In this document: in pieces, positions 6,598 to 10,664 of the stretch
Position numbering within the stretch: the stretch's first letter is position 1
Layout of the letters: every line of letters begins with the position of its first letter
Source of the DNA: Erysipelotrichaceae bacterium
Lineage (GTDB): Bacteria; Bacillota_I; Bacilli_A; Erysipelotrichales; Erysipelotrichaceae
NCBI GenBank assembly: GCA_021442745.1
Contig: JABUSI010000301.1
Location: 1-10,664, forward strand
Reading direction: 5' to 3'
DNA length: 10,664 bases
The notes under the pieces: model-generated
What the model was told of the DNA's origin: nothing
The model's input: the letters and a program-made list of their open reading frames with translations, nothing else
Database searches by the model: none
Program-made: the position numbers and the translations under genes

Positions 6598-6610
6598 GTC
6601 CGTAAACAAG

Positions 6611-6616
6611 TATAAT
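6611..6616 (+). promoter_or_regulatory. Probable promoter -10 of the murF operon
   Basis: A consensus TATAAT lies 40 bases upstream of the murF start and just after the preceding terminator, where a new promoter is expected. No good -35 is present: at 17-base spacing the hexamer is TTTCTT, inside the terminator T-tract. There is no TG extension either, so the promoter may be weak or activator-dependent. Confidence 0.45.
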
Positions 6617-6656
6617 AATTAAATAACGAGTGGAGAAATATGTAGGAGAGAAATCG

Positions 6657-8024
6657 ATGATTACATTTACATTAAAAGAAGTCGCAACAGCAGTAAAAGC
6701 TGTGCAGGTACAGAATCTGGAAGAAGAAAAGCGAATCAACGGTGTTACCATTGATTCCCGTACGGTTACCAGGGACAATCTGTTTGTCCCGATTATCGGG
6801 GAACGGGTAAACGGACACAGTTTTGTGAAAGACTGTATTGCTGCAGGTGCATGTTGTTCCCTGTGGAAAGCCGATGAACCGAATCCGCCGGAAGACGTTC
6901 CGTTGATTTTCGTGAGAGACCCGCTGGTAGCCTTGCAGAGACTGGCAATGATGTACCGGAAAACGTTACGTACCACGTTTATCGGAGTCACCGGAAGCAG
7001 CGGAAAGACGTCAACAAAAGATATTATCGCCAGTGTTTGTTCGGTAAAATACCGTACGGAAAAGACACAGGGAAACAAGAACAATGAAATCGGTGTACCT
7101 CTGACCGTTTTGGGATTGGATGCCAAGACCCAGGTGGCGGTAGTGGAAATGGGAATCTCCGATTTCAAGGAAATGGATTTACTGACGGCTATCGTACAGC
7201 CGCATATTGCCGTTATCACAAGTATTTCCGAATCACACATTGATAATTTCCATTCCCTGGAACACATCGTGGAAGAAAAGTATGCGATTACCAAGGGATT
7301 ACAGAAGAACGGTATTCTGTTTTATAACGTAGATGCTCCGTATCTGGACGATTATGCCAAGAGTCATAAGCTGGAACAGAAGATGATATCGTATGGCTCC
7401 GGGGTAAAGGCGAACGTGCGGATTTCTTCCAACCGGCTGGATCTGGACGGATTGCGTTTTACCTGCAGTATTTCCAAAGACAAGGAATTCTATCTGCCGT
7501 TACTGGGCGTTCACCAGATTCATAATGCCGTTGCCGCTATGCTGGTCGGTATTTCCCTGAGTCTGACAACGGATGACATTCAGAAGGGGTTTGATTCCGT
7601 CGTATTGACGAACAACCGTACGCAACTGTTACGGGTCCGGGAAGCGCTGATTATTGACGATACGTACAATGCGAACCCGAACAGTATGGTAATGTCTCTG
7701 AAGATGCTGTCGGATTATCCGCTGGAAGTGAAGAAAGTTGCCGTTCTGGGTGATATGTTCGGATTGGGAAACCAGGCACCGATGTTACATGAACGGATCG
7801 GAGAAAGTTATTCTTTCAAGGATATTGACGAAGTATGGGTAATCGGTCCGAATTCGCAATTGATGGCGGATAAAATCGAAGCCCGCAAAATGAATGTTGT
7901 CATCCGTCGGTATGAGGACAAAGATACATTGAAAAAAGCACTCACGGCACAGACGATGAGTTTATGTATGATACTGGTAAAAGCTTCCAGAGCGATGGCT
8001 TTGGAAGAAGTCATTCCTGACTGA
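6657..8024 (+). CDS. murF: UDP-MurNAc-tripeptide--D-alanyl-D-alanine ligase MurF
   Basis: This 455-residue cytoplasmic ATP-dependent ligase adds the terminal D-amino-acid dipeptide to UDP-MurNAc-tripeptide, the last cytoplasmic step of pentapeptide synthesis. Seen: an N-terminal substrate domain with GVTIDSRTV (29-37); the P-loop GVTGSSGKT (110-118); the MurF-typical TQGNKNNEIGVPLTVL (137-152); the EMGISDFKEMDLLT segment (164-177); EEKYA with the probable carbamylated Lys208; and the C-terminal domain marker DDTYNANPNSM (334-344). The terminal KASR (442-445) replaces the usual KGSR. Length is normal for MurF. Start: ATG 6657 with AGGAGAG at 6644-6650; GTG 6630 would place that site inside the gene and is rejected. 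It is the first gene of a three-gene operon with the ligase that makes its dipeptide substrate, and its TGA overlaps the next ribosome binding site. Confidence 0.96.
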   Translation: MITFTLKEVATAVKAVQVQNLEEEKRINGVTIDSRTVTRDNLFVPIIGERVNGHSFVKDCIAAGACCSLWKADEPNPPEDVPLIFVRDPLVALQRLAMMYRKTLRTTFIGVTGSSGKTSTKDIIASVCSVKYRTEKTQGNKNNEIGVPLTVLGLDAKTQVAVVEMGISDFKEMDLLTAIVQPHIAVITSISESHIDNFHSLEHIVEEKYAITKGLQKNGILFYNVDAPYLDDYAKSHKLEQKMISYGSGVKANVRISSNRLDLDGLRFTCSISKDKEFYLPLLGVHQIHNAVAAMLVGISLSLTTDDIQKGFDSVVLTNNRTQLLRVREALIIDDTYNANPNSMVMSLKMLSDYPLEVKKVAVLGDMFGLGNQAPMLHERIGESYSFKDIDEVWVIGPNSQLMADKIEARKMNVVIRRYEDKDTLKKALTAQTMSLCMILVKASRAMALEEVIPD

Positions 8025-8036
8025 GAGGTATAAAGT

Positions 8037-9086
8037 ATGAAGACTACAGTAGCAATTCTGTTCGGAGGGAAATCTTCCGAATACGGAGTCAGCTTACATT
8101 CCACTGCTTCCGTATTGCAGAACATTCCCGACACGTACGACGTGATGATGGTGGGAATCACGAAAGACGGAAACTGGTATGAATATCACGGTGATATCGA
8201 ACATATCGAACATGATCAATGGCTTGAAGGTGACGTTACGCCATGCGTATTAAGCGTAGATACGAAAGATCACGGTTTTATCGTCCGGTATCCGGATCAT
8301 GAAGAAGTCCGTCGGGTTGATGTCGTGTTCCCGGTTATGCACGGACCGAACGGAGAAGACGGCACCATCCAGGGTGTCTGTAAGTTAGCGGGCATTCCGG
8401 TTGTCGGATGCGGTATGCTGTCAAGTGCATTGTGTATGGACAAGGAATATACGCATATTATCGCAAAGCATTGCGGGGTCGGTATGGCTGAATATCTGAC
8501 AGTAAGAAAAGAAGAAGCGTCCGATTTTACCGCTTTGTATGAAACCGTAAAGAATACTCTGGGGATTCCTTGTATCATCAAGCCGGCAAACGCCGGAAGC
8601 AGTTTCGGAGTCAGCAAGGTAAAAAACAAAGAGTCGTTTGCGGACGGACTGAACGATGCATTTTTATATGATGACAAGGTAATCATTGAAGAATTTGTCG
8701 AAGGATTTGAGGTCGGGTGTGCCGTTCTGGGTAACCATGCGGAAACACTCGGGGAACCGGATGAAATCGAAATGGTTACCGATATCTTTGATTTCAATGA
8801 AAAATACAACGATGCCAGTACAATCATTCATGTTCCGGCCAGAGTAACAGCGGAGCAGAAGGAAGCTATTTACAACATCGCCCGTACAATCTACAAGGGA
8901 TTGAGTTGTGAAGGGATGGCACGGGTAGACTGTTTTGTTCAAACGGACGGTTCTGTTGTGTTAAACGAACTGAATACGATTCCGGGATTTACATCACATT
9001 CCCGTTATCCTTCCATGATGAAGGCAGTGGGATATTCTTTCGCGGAAGTGATTGATTCCGTCATTCGGTGTGCCTTGCACAAATAG
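8037..9086 (+). CDS. D-Ala--D-Ala ligase family protein, VanG-like
   Basis: This 349-residue ATP-grasp ligase joins D-Ala to a second D-amino acid, making the dipeptide used by MurF. Seen: N-terminal FGGKSSEYGVSLHSTASV (9-26) with Glu15 at the position that binds the first D-Ala; VFPVMHGPNGEDGTIQG (96-112); GIPVVGCGMLSSALCMDKE; KPANAGSSFGVSKV; the omega-loop FDFNEKY; and the C-terminal NELNTIPGFTSHSRYP. The SSEY, GCxxLSSALCMDK and GFTSHSRYP stretches match VanG, the D-Ala-D-Ser ligase, as I recall it, more closely than E. coli DdlB. The EKY omega loop argues against a D-Ala-D-Lac ligase, but D-Ala and D-Ser acceptors cannot be told apart by eye. Odd: EYGVS has Gly17 where EVS is usual. The start has GAGAGG overlapping the murF stop. 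No vanRS, vanXY or membrane VanT is adjacent, so this may simply be the housekeeping ddl. Confidence 0.92.
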   Translation: MKTTVAILFGGKSSEYGVSLHSTASVLQNIPDTYDVMMVGITKDGNWYEYHGDIEHIEHDQWLEGDVTPCVLSVDTKDHGFIVRYPDHEEVRRVDVVFPVMHGPNGEDGTIQGVCKLAGIPVVGCGMLSSALCMDKEYTHIIAKHCGVGMAEYLTVRKEEASDFTALYETVKNTLGIPCIIKPANAGSSFGVSKVKNKESFADGLNDAFLYDDKVIIEEFVEGFEVGCAVLGNHAETLGEPDEIEMVTDIFDFNEKYNDASTIIHVPARVTAEQKEAIYNIARTIYKGLSCEGMARVDCFVQTDGSVVLNELNTIPGFTSHSRYPSMMKAVGYSFAEVIDSVIRCALHK

Positions 9087-9095
9087 GAGAACATC

Positions 9096-10211
9096 ATGAA
9101 AAAAGAAAGGGCATGGATGGAAGTAGATGCTCAGAAGTTACGTGACAACTACAGGAATCTGTGTCAGTTTGTGAAAGATACGACGTGTATCTGTGTAGTG
9201 AAATGTAACGGATACGGGCATGACGCCATTGCGGAAGCGAATGTGCTGCAAAAAGCAGGTGCAGACTGGTTTGCGACGGCATGCAGTGAAGAAGCGGTCA
9301 GTTTACGGACAAACGGTATTACCGGTAATATACTGATTCTGGGACATACTCTGCCGGAACAGATGGATGACTTGTGGAAATATCATCTGACCCAGACGGT
9401 CGGGGACGTTGCCTACGGGCTGGCACTGGCTTCTTACTGCCGAAAGAATAACAGTTGTGTTGATGTTCATCTGAAGATTGATACCGGTATGCATCGGTTA
9501 GGCATCCGCCCGGATACACCGATGGAAGAAACCGGGAAACTGTTTACGGCGGAAGGTATCCGGGTTACCGGGTGTTTCTCGCATTTTGCGACGGCAGACA
9601 GCACAAATACGGAAGATGTGGAGTTTGTATACGGACAGCAGAAACGGTTTGCAGAATGGCTGAAAACGTGCAGGGAATACGGATATAATCCGGGTATGAC
9701 ACATATTTCTGCCAGTGCAGCAATCGTTAACTATCCGGAGTTTTCATACGATGCCTGTCGGCCGGGAATTTTGCTTCTGGGATTTGACAGCGGGTATATG
9801 AAGCATCCGTACAATCGGACACCGGTGATGTCGTTAAAAAGCCGGATTGCCAAACTGGACGTATTACAGCCGGGCGAAACGATCGGGTACGGTCGGACGT
9901 ATACGGCAAAACGTACAATGCGGATTGCGACGATTCCCATCGGATATGGTGATGGTATTCCGAGGAATTATCCGAAGGGAGAAGTACTGATTCGGGGAAC
10001 ACGATGTCCTTTGGTCGGAAGAATCTCCATGGATCAGTTATGCGTTGACGTTACGCATCTGACAGACGTGTGTTTGTTTGAAGAAACTGTTATTATCGGA
10101 AAACAGGGTACGGAAGAAATCCGGTTATCCGAAATGGCAGAGAAAGCCGGAACCATTGCGAATGAAATAGCGACGAAAATTACCGGCAGAATTCCGAGAT
10201 TTTACAACTGA
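9096..10211 (+). CDS. alr: Alanine racemase family PLP enzyme (possible alanine/serine racemase)
   Basis: This 371-residue fold-type III PLP enzyme interconverts L- and D-alanine, supplying D-Ala to the ligase upstream. Seen: CVVKCNGYGHD (33-43) with PLP Lys36, where VVKANAYGHG is usual; KIDTGMHRLG (127-136) with the substrate Arg134; FSHFATAD (161-168); RPGIL with Arg222; IGYGRTY (263-269) with the second catalytic base Tyr265; IGYGDGIPR (282-290); and GRISMDQ (308-314). Length fits soluble alanine racemases, and there is no membrane domain as in VanT. Odd: aligning ANEIATKITGRIPR at the C-terminus with the family's YExxCxISxRVPR places Asn356 at the usual pocket Tyr (Tyr354 in the Geobacillus enzyme). 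Asn there is a hallmark of VanT serine racemases. The start has AGGAG overlapping the ligase stop codon, 6 nt from the ATG. Alanine racemase is the default call; serine activity is an open question. Confidence 0.93.
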   Translation: MKKERAWMEVDAQKLRDNYRNLCQFVKDTTCICVVKCNGYGHDAIAEANVLQKAGADWFATACSEEAVSLRTNGITGNILILGHTLPEQMDDLWKYHLTQTVGDVAYGLALASYCRKNNSCVDVHLKIDTGMHRLGIRPDTPMEETGKLFTAEGIRVTGCFSHFATADSTNTEDVEFVYGQQKRFAEWLKTCREYGYNPGMTHISASAAIVNYPEFSYDACRPGILLLGFDSGYMKHPYNRTPVMSLKSRIAKLDVLQPGETIGYGRTYTAKRTMRIATIPIGYGDGIPRNYPKGEVLIRGTRCPLVGRISMDQLCVDVTHLTDVCLFEETVIIGKQGTEEIRLSEMAEKAGTIANEIATKITGRIPRFYN

Positions 10212-10220
10212 ACAAAGAAA

Positions 10221-10254
10221 AAAGGCAGCTTACCGACCGGATAAAGCTGCCTTT
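10221..10254. terminator. Shared hairpin terminator between alr and rqcH
   Basis: An 11-bp stem, AAAGGCAGCTT (10221-10231) with AAGCTGCCTTT (10244-10254), has a 12-base loop. On the minus strand it is followed by a run of T (from the A-rich 10217-10223), a strong terminator for rqcH. On the plus strand the tract is only CTTTGTGT, a weaker terminator for the murF operon. The rqcH stop codon (10232-10230) lies at the stem-loop boundary, so its last codons encode one arm. Confidence 0.85.
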
Positions 10255-10664
10255 GTGTCGTCTGAAATATCAATGTATATGGTCTGGTATCCGGACATGG
10301 TAACCGTACCGGTTTTACCGCCCGGTATTTTCTTTAAGTTGCGTACCTCACACCAGTTGACCGGTATGCTTCCGGATTCCCTGGCATCGGAGAAGAAGGC
10401 GGCAACCTGTGCACAATACCGGATATCCGCTTCGCTCGGATTCTCACAATCCAGAATCACGTGGGAACCGTGCATATCTTTGACGTGAAACCACAGGTTC
10501 TGTTTCCGGGCTTTTTTAAACGTAACGTATTCATTCTGAATGTTGTTTTTACCGAAATAGACCGGGAATCCGTCCGGTGAGAAAAGCGTCTGGTATGCCG
10601 GGGCGGTTTCTTTCTTTTTCCGGACTCTGGTCGGTTTGGCTTTGAGGTAGCCGTTGTTTGCGAG
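10230..10664 (-). CDS. rqcH: RqcH/NFACT (FbpA-like) ribosome quality control protein, C-terminal part
   Basis: The last 144 residues of an NFACT-family protein; the N-terminus lies beyond the right edge and the frame is open to the window end. Seen: GYLKAKPTRVRKKKE, the transition out of the coiled coil; SPDGFPVYFGKNNIQNEYVT, matching the family's S-D-G-x-x-I-x-V-G-K-N-x-x-Q-N; LWFHVKDMHGSHVIL, the core NFACT-R motif; a helix with AQVAAFFSDARESG and PVNWCEVRNLKKIPGGKTGTV; and a short tail. Known: bacterial RqcH binds stalled 50S subunits with peptidyl-tRNA and adds C-terminal alanine tails that mark the nascent chain for degradation. The same family was earlier named fibronectin-binding protein FbpA. 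The NFACT-N domain with its key Asp-Arg pair is not in view, so activity cannot be judged. It is convergent with alr and shares its terminator. Confidence 0.93.
   Translation of the reverse strand, partial: LANNGYLKAKPTRVRKKKETAPAYQTLFSPDGFPVYFGKNNIQNEYVTFKKARKQNLWFHVKDMHGSHVILDCENPSEADIRYCAQVAAFFSDARESGSIPVNWCEVRNLKKIPGGKTGTVTMSGYQTIYIDISDDTKAALSGR

Noticed and set aside
6630..6656. GTG start for murF at 6630
   Set aside because: The ribosome binding site at 6644-6650 lies downstream of it, and MurF proteins normally begin near the MITFTLKEV segment.
6578..7294. 238-codon open frame on the minus strand
   Set aside because: It is antisense to murF and would run through the operon terminator. 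The product is Ser/Thr/Ile-rich with no domain.
8037..10211. Acquired vancomycin-resistance cassette
   Set aside because: No vanRS, vanW, vanXY or membrane-anchored VanT and no mobile element is seen. Base and codon use look like the neighbours, and murF in the same operon points to core cell-wall synthesis.

Overview
The window reads as ordinary chromosome of a strictly anaerobic, fermentative low-to-moderate GC Firmicute (Bacillota). The reasons are AGGAGG-type ribosome binding sites, a group B-like [FeFe] hydrogenase, an XRE/S24 repressor beside a Y-family polymerase, an RqcH-type NFACT protein, and a VanG-like D-Ala ligase. A gut member of the Erysipelotrichia or Clostridia is a reasonable guess, but the sequence alone does not fix the family. 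No mobile element, RNA gene or CRISPR array was found, and no stretch over 300 bases lacks a gene.

Region 1 (1-1956) is a DNA-damage module. A LexA-like S24 repressor, cut by the left edge, is divergent from a Y-family translesion polymerase. A small unrecognised protein overlaps the polymerase's 3' end. The 117-base gap between the divergent genes holds two 19-bp palindromes (ACTWGA-N7-TCAAGT), one over each promoter, so one repressor probably controls both directions.

Region 2 (about 1965-6597) is a four-gene operon with its own promoter and terminator. It encodes a thioredoxin-like [2Fe-2S] protein, a hydrogenase-like sensor (ferredoxin + H-cluster + Fe-S + PAS), a SpoIIE/PP2C-type phosphatase with an unassigned C-terminal domain, and a group B-like [FeFe] hydrogenase. 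Together they look like a hydrogen/redox sensing pathway whose output is dephosphorylation of an unknown phosphoprotein, next to a catalytic hydrogenase. The H-cluster maturases HydE, HydF and HydG are not in the window.

Region 3 (6611-10254) is a peptidoglycan precursor operon: murF, a VanG-like D-Ala-D-X ligase and an alanine-racemase-family enzyme. The racemase carries Asn where alanine racemases usually have the substrate-pocket Tyr, as VanT serine racemases do. With the VanG-like ligase this raises the possibility of D-Ser-ending precursors, which remains a hypothesis. The operon converges on rqcH, of which only the C-terminal 144 residues are present. The two share a terminator hairpin whose first arm, for rqcH, lies inside its last codons.
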